Assembly: GCA_023212725.1 (NCBI GenBank)
Contig: JALBYF010000046.1
Span: 86,289 to 150,288 of the forward strand
Origin: Tranzscheliella williamsii
Taxonomy: Eukaryota; Basidiomycota; Ustilaginomycetes; Ustilaginales; Ustilaginaceae
Direction of reading: 5' to 3'
DNA length: 64,000 nucleotides
In this document: positions 20,788 through 31,215 of the stretch, one piece after another
How the letters are laid out: the number at the start of each line of letters is the position of its first letter
Position numbering within the stretch: the stretch's first letter is position 1
Translations under genes and position numbers: made by a program
Notes under the pieces: generated by a model
The model's database searches: none
Seen by the model: only the letters and a program-made list of their open reading frames with translations
What the model was told of the DNA's origin: nothing

Positions 20788-22983
20788 ATGTCTTACAGTG
20801 GACACACAGGCAAACAGATCACGTCGCCATCTCTAGGTTCTTCGTCTCGGTTCCATGCTTTTGCCGGCCCTTCGTCTGGCGGGGCTGGCGCCGCCCAGCA
20901 CGATAGTGAGCTAGCGTTCGCAGAGCTGCAGGTTCTTTCGCAGAACCAGCGGAAGCTGGCATCGCTCACCAATAGAATGACCACCATCCTCTCTGGCTTC
21001 GATAAACGCCTGATCAAGCTTGAAGGAAGTATTTTGCCGATCCACAAGGGTACGCAAAAGCTCGCGCGCATGTCGGACAACATCGACCTGACGCTTGCAG
21101 CACTCAACAAAACGCTTGGGCATTATGATGTGGTCATCGATGAACAGCCATTGATCAAGCAAGGCCCAAGCGCAAGGGACACAAGGCCGTACATGGAGAC
21201 GATCGACCGTGTCATCAAGGGTCTCGAGTACCTTCAGAGATCGGATCTCAAGAGCCAGGAAGGCGTTATGAAGAAAATGACCGACCTAGTTGAGCTCGGA
21301 GCGCGCAACTTGACTACGTTTATCTCAGACTGGGTCAGCGCTGACTCCGAGCTTATCGACCTCGCCGACTACAGCCTTGGCAGTGGGCATTACCCCGTTC
21401 TAGCAGAACCCACGCACAATGCTGTGGTCCCGATCTTCAATTACTTATCAACGCTTCCGCAGCACCCAAGGACAGGCTACACGCCACTCGTAGCTGCCTT
21501 CGCGGTCTACGCATCCATACGTGCCAAGTATCTGACCGAGTGCCTTGCTCCTCTATCGGTGCGTGTACAGCAGTATGCACTAGAAAAGATCGGAGCCGGC
21601 CTCAGCGGAGCAGGTATGGTGATGGTCACGCACGACAACGATGAAGACCATACTGGCAGTTATCGTAGAGGCGATGCCGGGGCTGTGGAACTTCTCGAGT
21701 CGTATTATGGTCTACTGGACAACGAGTATCGCCTCCTCCAAGGTATCATGGCCTCCGCTGAGTTGGATAAGGAGACCTTACTTCTCGCCTCTACCTTTTC
21801 GCAACTGTCCGCCTCTTCACTGGATAAGCTCATTGAATCGCTGTCATCGGTCCATTCGCACGTTCGGCGTCATTTGTCGACGCACACGTCCTTCCTGCTT
21901 GACTTGATAGGTGCGTTGTCGACCATCATCCTTACCGGCCGATGGGATGTCTTGATACGCGCCATGGAGGATAGCCCCGAGGCCCCGCTTTACAGTTCCA
22001 TGCCAGTCAGCCGCTCGGACCTGGATCTGAACGCCGGTCTAGCTCCCGCAACGGAGCTTCTCGAGATTTATAGCAAGTTGAAAAACACCGCCATAGGCAT
22101 CTTCCCACGCTTCATCGAGGATGTCAAAGCGATACCGGAGCGAAGAGGTGGAGAGGTGCCTAGTACCTCAGTCAATGAAATCAGCTACATGGGTCTGCAG
22201 TTCATTCGACAGATTGTTGAATATAGCGATGTGGTGACGCCCTTGCTGCAGACACTCGGCAGTGGCAACTGGATGATGTCGAGCGGCACAGCGCCCGTCC
22301 TGTCCTTGGGGCTTGACAGCGATCCCTCCAAGCAGTCCATTGCGGGCGATTATCTGAACGATGTACTGGCTGTCGTGCTGAGCACGCTCGAGGCCCGGTC
22401 CAGAGCGATCAGGCAACCGTCGACGGCGTCCATCTTCCTGCTCAACAATATCGGCCATCTTCGGCGAACGCTCTCGGCGTCGTTGCCAAGCTACCTTGGC
22501 GTACACGAAGACGAGAGCGGTGCCTCGGTCATCGCCCTGTATCTTGGCGAAGTGGGCGAAGACTTGTTGACCACGGCGTTGCGCCAGGCTAACACTGCAT
22601 ATCTGGATGCCTGGTCCCCCGTGGTGGCGCCACTGATGGACGACCAGCCGCTCTCGGCGCACGCTTCACAGTACCACCGGCACGCCACCTCGAAACTGAT
22701 CGGCGTCGGGTCGGGATCCGAGAAGAATCAGGTCAAGGACAGATTTGCCAAGTTCTACGACAGCCTCGACGACCTCGAGAGGCTGCACCGTGCCTATCCC
22801 TTCAGCAAGGAAGATCAGGAGCTCAAGGAGCGTCTGAAGCGGGATGTCACGCGGCTCGTCTGCCCGATGTACGCCAGGTTCTTGGGCAAGCACAAGGCAG
22901 GCGACTTTACTAAGAATCCCAGCAAGCATATCCGTATGTCCGAGAGCGAGGTCGAGGAGAAGATCGCCAGCCTATTCCGCTAG
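20788..22983 (+). CDS. EXO70: Exocyst complex subunit Exo70
   Basis: This single exon encodes 731 residues. The N-terminal ~110 residues are helical (LASLTNRMTTILSGFDKRL, IHKGTQKLARMSDNIDLTL), matching the Exo70 coiled-coil start. The C-terminal half matches the rod-like Exo70 domain, including an RFAKFYDSLDDLERLH-type stretch and the ending SEVEEKIASLFR. Exo70 tethers secretory vesicles to the plasma membrane by binding PI(4,5)P2 and Rho GTPases, which supports polar growth. Its length is slightly above the yeast protein. No introns are needed; the start ATG immediately precedes the conserved N-terminal part. Confidence 0.92.
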   Translation: MSYSGHTGKQITSPSLGSSSRFHAFAGPSSGGAGAAQHDSELAFAELQVLSQNQRKLASLTNRMTTILSGFDKRLIKLEGSILPIHKGTQKLARMSDNIDLTLAALNKTLGHYDVVIDEQPLIKQGPSARDTRPYMETIDRVIKGLEYLQRSDLKSQEGVMKKMTDLVELGARNLTTFISDWVSADSELIDLADYSLGSGHYPVLAEPTHNAVVPIFNYLSTLPQHPRTGYTPLVAAFAVYASIRAKYLTECLAPLSVRVQQYALEKIGAGLSGAGMVMVTHDNDEDHTGSYRRGDAGAVELLESYYGLLDNEYRLLQGIMASAELDKETLLLASTFSQLSASSLDKLIESLSSVHSHVRRHLSTHTSFLLDLIGALSTIILTGRWDVLIRAMEDSPEAPLYSSMPVSRSDLDLNAGLAPATELLEIYSKLKNTAIGIFPRFIEDVKAIPERRGGEVPSTSVNEISYMGLQFIRQIVEYSDVVTPLLQTLGSGNWMMSSGTAPVLSLGLDSDPSKQSIAGDYLNDVLAVVLSTLEARSRAIRQPSTASIFLLNNIGHLRRTLSASLPSYLGVHEDESGASVIALYLGEVGEDLLTTALRQANTAYLDAWSPVVAPLMDDQPLSAHASQYHRHATSKLIGVGSGSEKNQVKDRFAKFYDSLDDLERLHRAYPFSKEDQELKERLKRDVTRLVCPMYARFLGKHKAGDFTKNPSKHIRMSESEVEEKIASLFR

Positions 22984-23120
22984 CTTGCCATGCAACCTGC
23001 CGAGGCTCCTTGCGCTGGGACACACACCTGCCCCTGGTCATCGCTGCGGTCTGCGTCTGTACTTGTATTGGTGGCAGTGGCACTATCATCTACAGCAACG
23101 AGCTGGGCGTGTCGAAGGTG

Positions 23121-24776
23121 CTAGTGGTAGTCGACGAGTCGGGCGGAAAGCTGCAGACGGCCGAGCCAGTCCGGCGTGATGGTGTCGTTGTAGAGGACGC
23201 TGAGGCCCTGCGCGATGCGGTCGAGATACGGTGCGCTGACGTTGTCGCCGTCTTGGAGGTAGCTTCCGTAGCCGTCGACGGCGGGGCCGGCGACCCAGCT
23301 GCCGAGGCCGGTCATGCAGGTGCGCGGGAGGCCTGCGCCGATGAGGGCCTCGTTGGCCTTGACCCAGGCTTTCGTGGTGTTGCGGCGCTCGGCGCTGGTG
23401 GCGAGCTTGTGGATCTGGGGCCAGTCATACGGGTCCTGGCTGGAAGTGCGGGCGAGGTTGCTCTGGATCCAGGTGGCGACGTGGATGTTGATCCAGGGGC
23501 GGAAGAGGCTCTTGTTGGTGAGCGAGTCAGGGCGGAGGGGTTGGCCGGAGGGCCAGTCGGGGAGGGGGCCGGCGGCACGGAAGGCGGGGGGCGTGTTGGC
23601 GGCGACGGTGGCGTGCGCACGGAAGAGCTCCAGCTCGGCAGCGCCGAAGGGCGACACTTGGAGCAAGCCCCAGCTGGCGCCCGAGTCGAGGCGACCGCCG
23701 TTGACGGCGTGCGTGTCAAAGTCCGACTCGGCGTGAATGTCGGCGAGAATGAGCCGCGCAGCATCGCGCGTTGCCAGCTCAGGGTAGTAGCGCGCCGCAG
23801 CCGAGAGGATGGCCGCCACGGTCTCGTCCAGCGCCGCACCGGTCGAGAGCCGAGCCAGATCGTCAGCCCAGGCGCGGATAACATGCAGGTCATGCCGCAC
23901 CTCGTTCGGCCCATATCCCGCCGTATTCGACAGCACCGTCACCTTGGAACCCCCTGCGTCCACAGCCGACGCCTGTGCAGCCGCCACCGCCGTCCTCTTC
24001 CTCTCAGAATGCGCGGACACGTAGGATGAGAAAGCCACAGGAGACGCATTCGCATCGGGCGCTCCCCCGGAAGCGCCGGCGCCAGAATGGCTGCTGCCGC
24101 CCCCACCCGCAGCACTTGACGTCCGATTGGACGGGTAGGCGCGTGCCAAGTCGGCCATGACTTGTTTGCTCTTGGATGCGTTGGCCACCACGCTGGTCTG
24201 ATTGGTTAATATCAGAGCAAGCTGACGCGCTTTGCGCCCCGTGATACCGCGATAATTCTTCATCAGCTCGTCCAGTTTGTTAGTGAAAATGTGAGCCATG
24301 GCGGCCTGGTCCCTGACGGCTTGGTGCGAGGGTGAAGATTTTCCTGCGTCTCGCCGCGTGCTTGTCTGAGACGATGCTGTACGGCTCGCCGAGGCCGCGG
24401 GAGAGACTTGAGGTTCGGACGCTATGGAAGGTGTAGCCGACGCGGCAGGAATTTTCTTTGCGGAGCTGTTGGTACTCGACGCTCGTGTCGGTGCCATAGT
24501 TACAGTGGCTGGGCCACTAGCTGACCTGCTGGCGGCAGAGGTAGCTCTGGCGGGGACAGCTATGGTGGCACCCTTGGGCCCAACCATGAGCGTATAGGTC
24601 GCAACAGGCTGCCGCACAGAGGGCGTAAATTCTCCTGATGATGCTACATCTGTCGCCGACATCTCCAGCGGCGCCATTCTAGGCAGAACGGCGCCGATCA
24701 CCGCATGATTTGCCTGGCTCGCCACGAGCACGACGACGGTCAGCGAGCAGGCTTTCAGGTAGTCGAACCGAACCAT
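23121..24776 (-). CDS. Secreted lytic-transglycosylase-like (GH23/SLT-fold) protein
   Basis: This single exon encodes 551 residues. A hydrophobic N-terminus (CSLTVVVLVASQANHAVIGA) acts as a signal peptide or anchor. Residues ~30-260 are Ser/Ala/Thr-rich and probably glycosylated. The C-terminal ~290 residues hold a lysozyme-like pattern: ADIHAESDFDTHAVNGG near residue 345, then GASWGLLQVSPFG about 25 residues later. This matches the 'ES-x-F-x-x-A...GA-x-GLMQ' core of soluble lytic transglycosylases, with Glu in HAES as the candidate catalytic residue. Such enzymes cut bacterial peptidoglycan, and lysozyme-fold proteins occur in fungi. Chitin as substrate is an alternative. The fold is inferred from motifs alone. 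It converges closely with EXO70 (137 bases between stops). Confidence 0.6.
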   Translation of the reverse strand: MVRFDYLKACSLTVVVLVASQANHAVIGAVLPRMAPLEMSATDVASSGEFTPSVRQPVATYTLMVGPKGATIAVPARATSAASRSASGPATVTMAPTRASSTNSSAKKIPAASATPSIASEPQVSPAASASRTASSQTSTRRDAGKSSPSHQAVRDQAAMAHIFTNKLDELMKNYRGITGRKARQLALILTNQTSVVANASKSKQVMADLARAYPSNRTSSAAGGGGSSHSGAGASGGAPDANASPVAFSSYVSAHSERKRTAVAAAQASAVDAGGSKVTVLSNTAGYGPNEVRHDLHVIRAWADDLARLSTGAALDETVAAILSAAARYYPELATRDAARLILADIHAESDFDTHAVNGGRLDSGASWGLLQVSPFGAAELELFRAHATVAANTPPAFRAAGPLPDWPSGQPLRPDSLTNKSLFRPWINIHVATWIQSNLARTSSQDPYDWPQIHKLATSAERRNTTKAWVKANEALIGAGLPRTCMTGLGSWVAGPAVDGYGSYLQDGDNVSAPYLDRIAQGLSVLYNDTITPDWLGRLQLSARLVDYH

Positions 24777-25753
24777 TTAAGGCAGCCCGTTAGCCTTGCG
24801 GTCTGTGCAGAAAGAGGAAAAGGAAGGAAACTGTCAGTTCAGAGAAGCGGTCGATGTTGTACTCACAGTTGTCCAGCAGGATGGAAAACGTTATAGAAGA
24901 CTCGAATATGCTTGGAGACCAGTCCAAGAAGCGAGACAATCCTCAACCAGCGAGAGATTGTTGGTAATAAGGTCGACGGTGGTGATGATGGGACGAGGAC
25001 AAAAGACAAGCAACACTAGACACTGGCCGTCCACATATAAGGTACCGCGAGCAAAGACCGGTCCAAAACAGGCAGTCGAGGCACACCTGCCATCCTACCT
25101 TGACCGGACAGGTCCAACCTACAAAGGACCCCTCTCAGGCACTTGCAGCCCGCTTTGGCGCAGTGGAGTCTAGTAGATGCAAATTCAACCTGCCACCACA
25201 TGTGGAAGCCCAGCTTGTCTCTAGTGTTTGTGTCGGCGAAGCGACTCCACGATATGCCAGACATATCGTTTCTCCTCTTTGACGACGCATGGATACAGAA
25301 ATAGAATTTCGCATAAAACGGCACAGAAATGGCAAGGAGAAAAGGACGGAAAATGGCATTCGTAATTCATCTACCCGAAGGCCACTCTAACAGGCTCTTT
25401 GACACAGCTTACGGTCGAGAAGGTGGACGGAGGCAAGACGGAAATAACGGCGAGCGAAATTTCCCCACAGGTGTTGGAGTCCGAGGGTTTGGTCCGAAGC
25501 CACGGCCGCCACTTAAAGGAGCCAACGCCCATAGCCGGCAGAGTCGGACGCCAGCTCTTCTCTCCTCTTGCCACTTTCTTCGACTTAGGCTCTGGAAAGT
25601 ACTCGACTTGACGAAAATCGCACCACGGACCCCCACCGTCGTTACTAGCAGGCATTTGCCACTCAACGTGTCCAGGCGAGCTAGCCGGGACTTGCAAGTT
25701 CTAAATTTGATTGGCGGGCTGGTAAGCGAGTCTTTACGAGGGCTAGAGCAAAC
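24777..25753. other. Divergent promoter region, transglycosylase-like protein / thiolase
   Basis: About 1 kb between divergent starts. Short frames inside lack conserved features. I see no repeat or RNA gene. Confidence 0.5.
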
Positions 25754-26998
25754 ATGGCGTTCCGCAGCTCTGCCGCAGTGCGACAAGGACTGCAGAGCCT
25801 GCTGCAGAAACGGGCGGATGATGTTGTCTTTACGACGGCGCTGCGAACGCCCATTGCGCGGATGAAGAAGGGCTACAAGGACGCGTATCCCGAAGAGCTG
25901 CTAAGTTTTGTCCTTCAACGCACACGCGAACGACTCGAGTCGCGCGGGGTCGACAAGAACATCATCGAGGATATCTGCACCGGCACCGTGCTGATGGAGC
26001 TCGGAGGAGCCAAGTCGGGACGGATGGCGGCGTTGCATGCGGGGATGCCCGTCACCTCGGCGTACAAGACGGTCAACCGGCAGTGCGCCAGTTCGCTGCA
26101 GAGCATCACCGATATCGCCAACGCCATCCGCGCTGGCGAGATCCAGTGCGGCATTGCAGCGGGTGTCGAGTCGATGACCCGAAACTACGGGTCGAGGGCG
26201 ATCCCCGTCGACCTGAGCCCGATCCTCAAAGAAAGCTCTTCCGACGACGCCCGAGACTGCATCTTGCCCATGGGAGAGACGTCGGAGCGGGTCGCTGAAC
26301 AGTGGGACATTAGCCGAGAGCGACAGGATCACTTTGCGGCCGAGTCCCACCGGAAGGCGGAAGCTGCACAGCAAGACGGCCGCCTTGCGTCCGAAATCGA
26401 ACCGATCGAAGTCCGATGGATCGACGCAGAGACGGGAAAAGAGAGCACGAGGCTGGTGAGCAAGGACGAAGGTATCCGTCCCGGCACCACGGCCGAGTCG
26501 CTTGCGAAGCTGAAGCCTGTCTTCCGCCCGGACGGACGAAGCACGGCGGGGAACTCGTCACAGGTCAGCGATGGGGCAGTTGCACTGACGATGGCGCGGC
26601 GGGACGTTGCTGAAGCTGCAGGCATGGAGATTCTCGGTCGTTGGGTGGGTACAGCCACCAAGGGTGTCAAGCCTGATGTAATGGGAATCGGCCCTGCTGA
26701 AGCGGTGCCTAAACTGCTCGAGCGATTCCAGCTCCAGGCGAGCGATATCGAGCTGTGGGAGCTGAACGAGGCATTCGCATCTCAGTCGTTGATGGTCATG
26801 GACACGCTTAAGCTGGACGCTACCAAGGTCAACCCCAAGGGAGGTGCCATCGCTCTCGGCCACCCGCTTGGTGCTTCCGGCGGCCGACTGGTCACCAGCT
26901 TGCTCTTCGAGCTACGACGAACGGGCCAGCAGCTAGGCGTGGCTACATTGTGCTGTGGCACTGGCTACGGCAAGGCTACCCTCATCATTGCTGAGTAA
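25754..26998 (+). CDS. 3-ketoacyl-CoA thiolase (peroxisomal type)
   Basis: This single exon encodes 414 residues. The thiolase active site is complete: nucleophile Cys111 in NRQCASSLQS, His370 in ALGHPLGASG, and Cys400 in CCGTGYG. The region around Cys111 and GIAAGVESMT matches the POT1/ACAA1 group, which performs the last step of beta-oxidation (3-ketoacyl-CoA plus CoA to acetyl-CoA plus shortened acyl-CoA). The N-terminus (MAFRSSAAVRQGLQSLLQKR) has no acidic residue. It contains only a near-miss of the PTS2 peroxisomal signal, with the spacing off by one residue, and the C-terminus (LIIAE) is not a PTS1. Location, peroxisome or mitochondrion, is therefore open. The acetyl-CoA made could be exported through the carnitine acetyltransferase encoded at 41.9-44.2 kb. 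Confidence 0.92.
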   Translation: MAFRSSAAVRQGLQSLLQKRADDVVFTTALRTPIARMKKGYKDAYPEELLSFVLQRTRERLESRGVDKNIIEDICTGTVLMELGGAKSGRMAALHAGMPVTSAYKTVNRQCASSLQSITDIANAIRAGEIQCGIAAGVESMTRNYGSRAIPVDLSPILKESSSDDARDCILPMGETSERVAEQWDISRERQDHFAAESHRKAEAAQQDGRLASEIEPIEVRWIDAETGKESTRLVSKDEGIRPGTTAESLAKLKPVFRPDGRSTAGNSSQVSDGAVALTMARRDVAEAAGMEILGRWVGTATKGVKPDVMGIGPAEAVPKLLERFQLQASDIELWELNEAFASQSLMVMDTLKLDATKVNPKGGAIALGHPLGASGGRLVTSLLFELRRTGQQLGVATLCCGTGYGKATLIIAE

Positions 26999-29066
26999 AG
27001 GTACGTCCTCGGCGCCAGCGCTTTCTTCAGAGGACGGGCGAATCGGGACCCGATCCTTTCCCGATGTCCGATCCCCCTCCTTCTTCCGACGTAATCACGT
27101 GTGCATACCAGTGTCAATAAGATTCTACATTCGCTTGGTTCACCGAGAAACAGCTCGGGCTTGCCCGACAGGGCGGCTCTGCAGGAGACGGAAGGAGAGG
27201 CCACGACGATCCGGATTGGGTCTGCGGGGAAGCGCCTTGCTGCCAGGTCACGAAAGCGGGCAGATAATATGCATAGGCAGGAGTGCATACTACGGAAGGC
27301 AGAAAAGAAGTGCGAGTGGGGCACGATACAGCGTTTTCTCACGGTTCTCGGACATGCCCGAGGAAGATGCGGGGCTGAGCAATCACGAGCGAGATAGGAG
27401 CAGGTGACAGATTGCGGGGCGCCATGTGGACTGACTGTCTGTCGAAGCCACATTATCGTTCTGAAAGCAGATCATCAGACCACCGTCCGAGGTGAGTGTT
27501 CCGGTCGAAGGGCGGCTTCATGGTTGCCAAGACGATAAGCGAACGCTATCCGAAGACCCGACGTATGTGGGTTCTTTTTTCTGGCGGCAATTTAATGTTA
27601 GATCGGAAATGGAAGCTCGGAAGTCATAAGTGAAGTATAGCCTCTTTGCAATAGCGGGAGCAGGCCTTACTGCGACTGATAGATAATAATGATTGCTGCA
27701 TGCTCACATCTGGACTGGCCGTCTCGTTGCTCTTCCCGTTGTCTGCGTTGGTCGTGATGGCAGCTGAGGGATGAGGCGGCGAGACTGTGATGACGCTTCT
27801 GCCACCAACAGATCAAAGTGCGAGTTGATTGGACGAGGCGTCGTTGGTTGAGTTAATCATTGGCCGATAGCGGTTGGCCGGAAGAATGCCAAGCGGTGTC
27901 GTCCATTGTTGCTCTTTTTTGGAAAAAAAATTCCAGCTCCGGCCCATAAATTTGCATGCGCTGCTGCCACTAAGCAAGGCCGATTGTCCGCGTGACATCC
28001 TACGCACACTGCGAGCGCTCGCAGCCTATGCTTCACTGCTTGTCTACCTGCGCCCTTGCTTTTTTTGTATTGTACGGGCCGCACCATGACAAGAAGCGAG
28101 GCGGTGTGCCCAAACGCGCCTGGCAGAAACTGCGCGCTTTTGAATCCACTGGCCCGCTCTGTCAATCGCTTTGCTTATCTGCGTGGGAGCGGGGCCGTCC
28201 ACGCTTCATTTACATTGTGTAGTTGCGCGAGGGACAAGCAGAAGCAGAGTTGGCACAAGCAATCTTTGTAGTTTACGTCGGCTCTGTAGTTCTAAGTCGG
28301 CTTTGTAGTATAGAGGCTATCGGTGTGCGCATGCTATCTTGGGCTTATGGGTGGCAAGTTTCGAATTCCGTTTTATGCGGCAAATGGCTTGCTTAAGTCA
28401 ACTCCCACACAGAAGACAGCCGCCACAGTCGACTGCGACTGCCCGATAAGGTGCCTCTTGTTCGATAACTCGGAAGACATTGCTCCTTTCCACGCCTGCA
28501 TCCCACATGGCTCCGGTGGATGGCCTTTCCCTTTGCTTTCTTCGCTTCTCTTTCCGTATCTCGGCCTGCAGACTGCCTTTGTGCCGGCTGCTTTGCGAGT
28601 GCCATCTCTTCCCCGCGCAACTTGGCCCAGCGACTAGCGAAAACCTTCTTCGCATCCTGGCCTTCTTTGTTCCTCATTCCAGCTAGCGATAAGCAAGAGG
28701 TGGTTCATCCCGACGCCCGCTACCACCGTGCACTCCGTCGGTGCCTGGACTACCCCTACCGTGTAACTTGCTTACACCTACACTTCTCACCGGCGCTTTT
28801 CCCGTCCGTCTGCTTTCCGATTTTAACTTGGAAGGAACGGCTGCCGTCCTCCTCCCAACCCCTCCCCACCCTATAATACTACACTTTTTCAACGGCAGGC
28901 TTCCCTACCGTTCTCCCCACGCACTCCTCCGTGTTCTGCCATCGCCGGCCCTCGCTCTCTCCCCTATCGCACATCCATTTACGGTGCCTCGTTCACCCCG
29001 TCTTGCTCCACCTTCTGCCCTTCTGCTTTTCGCCCCTGCATTCGCCTCCGTCTATCGCCTACCGCG
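26999..29066. other. Gene-poor 2-kb stretch upstream of the nucleoside transporter
   Basis: I find no domain-bearing frame here. The first half is mixed; around 27,910-27,935 a T6/A8 run gives a small hairpin-like element. From about 28,850 to 29,066 the plus strand is strongly pyrimidine-rich, with a TATA-like TATAAT at 28,873. This looks like the transporter core promoter and leader. Confidence 0.5.
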
Positions 29067-30986
29067 ATGTCGTCGGAACCGCAGGCCGCGATGCCTCAGC
29101 TGCCCAGGGAGTCGACCGCCCAGCAAACACAGCCAGACACAGCTATCAGCAATGACGGTTCCCATCCCGATCCTACCGACGACAAATTGGCCTATCAGGC
29201 ATCCGACCGAGATCTCGAAAGTCATCACGGCCGCCCCCCGGTGGAAGCTATCGAGCCGCATCCACAGGGCGAGCCCGGTCGTGCCGGCAAGCTATGGCAC
29301 TCTATCCGCACACATAGGGCAACCAGGGTTGCTCTTGACATGGCTCTGATCTGTTTGATCGTAAGTCTGACCGCCCGTGACGCCCGACGCGCTTTTCTCC
29401 GTAGCGTTCTTGCGTACTGAACACCCTGTCTTGCGCTCTGGGTGTCTCCTCTCTGCCTAATTACGCACCATCAGCTCGGTTGGTGGTTGCCCGGTATCAT
29501 TCGACAAGAGACCCGACATCGATGGATTATCACGACCATCTGGTCCTGGTTCTTTATCCTGCTCATCCTCTTCCACAATGACCGCTACATCTCCAAGGCT
29601 CCTTTTGCCCGTGGCATCGAGTTCGCTTGGACCAGATGCGTCTCCAAGCCATGGGGTCACGTTCCCCACTATGGCCGCATCGCCATTGGGTGGCTGGCTC
29701 TGCTGGCTATCTACTTTGGAGGTGCTTTCGGTATCAAAGAGACCCCAGAGTCTCGGTATGCCGATCGCGCCAGATCCCTCTTTGGCCTCTTCCTCATCAA
29801 CTGCTTTTTCTACGCCATCTCGACCCGCAGGTCCGCCGTGAAATTGCAACCGGTCATCACCGGTCTCGGTCTCCAAATGATCATCGGCCTGCTCGTTTTC
29901 AAGACGGGCGCCTTCTACAGCGTTGCCCAGTGGCTTGCCTTTGCTGCCGCCGACTTGCTCCGACAGGGCCAGCTTGGAGGCGCTGTTTTCTTCTGGGGTG
30001 ATCTTGCCCTCCAAGGCATTTTCTTCATCGACACTCTCTCCTCCATCATCTTCTTTGTCGCCCTCGTTGTTCTGCTCTCCTACCTTGGCATCATGTCCTG
30101 GGCCATTCGAAAGTTTGCCTGGTTCTTCTTCAAGCTGATGGGCATCTCTGGTGCCGAGGCTGTCGTAGCCGCCGCCTCTCCCTTTATCGGTCAGGGCGAA
30201 AATGCCGTCTTGGTGCAGAGCTTCCTCGAGCATATGACCAATGCCGAGATCTTCCAGGTGCTCACCTCGGGTTTCTCCACCATTGCCGGCTCCGTCTTCT
30301 TGGCCTACGTTCAGATGGGGGTATCGCCCACCCATTTGATCACGGCAGCCGTCATGTCCATCCCTGCTTCCATCGCCGCTTCCAAGATGGTCGTTCCCGA
30401 GACCGAGACTCCGGTCACTGCCGGATCCATCAACATTGACATCAACGAGAAGGGCGACGCTGTCGACGCTCTGCACGCCTTTTCCAACGGTGCCTGGCTC
30501 GGTGTGCGAGTGGCGGCGCTTATCTTCTGCAATGTGCTCTGCATTGTCTCGCTGCTGTACGCTGTCAATGGTTTGCTGACGTATATTGGCAACTTTTGGA
30601 CCATTAACCAGCTCACGCTGACCCTGATCCTCGGATACATCCTCTACCCGTTCGCATGGTGCCTGGGTGTGCCCAAGAGCGAGCTTCTCCGTGTCTCGGA
30701 GCTTCTGGCCACCAAGATTATCGCCAACGAATTTGTCGCCTACAAGGCGCTTCAGGGGATCAAAGATTCCAGCAACCCGCTCTCGGACCGCTCTGTCCTG
30801 CTCTCCAACTTTATGCTTGCTGGGTTCGGCAACATTGGATCGCTCGGCATCAACATCGGTGTGCTCTCGGGTCTGGCGCCCAGCCGCGGCGGCGCGATTG
30901 CGCGCCTCGCCCCGCTCTCGCTGCTTACCGGCATCCTTGTCACCTGCTCCTCGGCCTGCATTGCCGGCGTCCTCGGAACCAAGTAG
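29067..30986 (+). CDS. Concentrative nucleoside transporter (CNT family)
   Basis: Two exons (29067-29360, 29475-30986) are split by a 114-bp intron (GTAAGT...CATCAG), giving about 601 residues. A ~90-residue polar, cytosolic N-terminus precedes roughly a dozen membrane helices. The CNT signature parts are visible: SPFIGQGENAVLVQSFLEHMTNAE in the first half (the QGEN-like nucleoside-binding turn), the central ILVTSGFSTIAGS-type gate region, and TKIIANEFVAYKAL in the second half (the classic NEFVA motif), followed by GFGNIGSLGI. CNT proteins import nucleosides with protons or sodium across the plasma membrane; fungal members are usually proton-coupled. The intron lies just inside the first membrane helix. 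Confidence 0.93.
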
Positions 30987-31215
30987 CCGTCTTGCCCTGC
31001 CGAAGGCACACCAGAACCCATCCGCACGGACGCGCAGTCCTTGGCTTCGGCGCAAATACCTCCTCCGAACCCTCACGCCGTTCCAGCCGTGCCGCTTCCA
31101 CCGCTCTCTGCGACGCAAGACAATGTGCCGACCCGCTGGCTCTACTGTCCATGTACTCTGTATTCACTATTTTGTTTCTCATCTGGTTTTCCGGGGCATC
31201 TGTGTCAATGGTCAT

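Noticed and set aside
25754..25813. PTS2 peroxisomal signal in the thiolase N-terminus
   Set aside because: The RQGLQSLLQ stretch puts the needed His/Gln one residue too late, so it does not fit the consensus.
28741..29349. 202-codon plus-strand frame overlapping the start of the CNT gene
   Set aside because: It is Pro/Leu-rich because of the pyrimidine-rich leader and runs out of frame into the transporter exon.
29457..31118. 553-codon minus-strand open frame across the nucleoside transporter
   Set aside because: It is antisense to a clear CNT gene and its product is Gly/Glu/Asp/Arg-rich with no domain, as expected for the complement of a membrane-protein gene.
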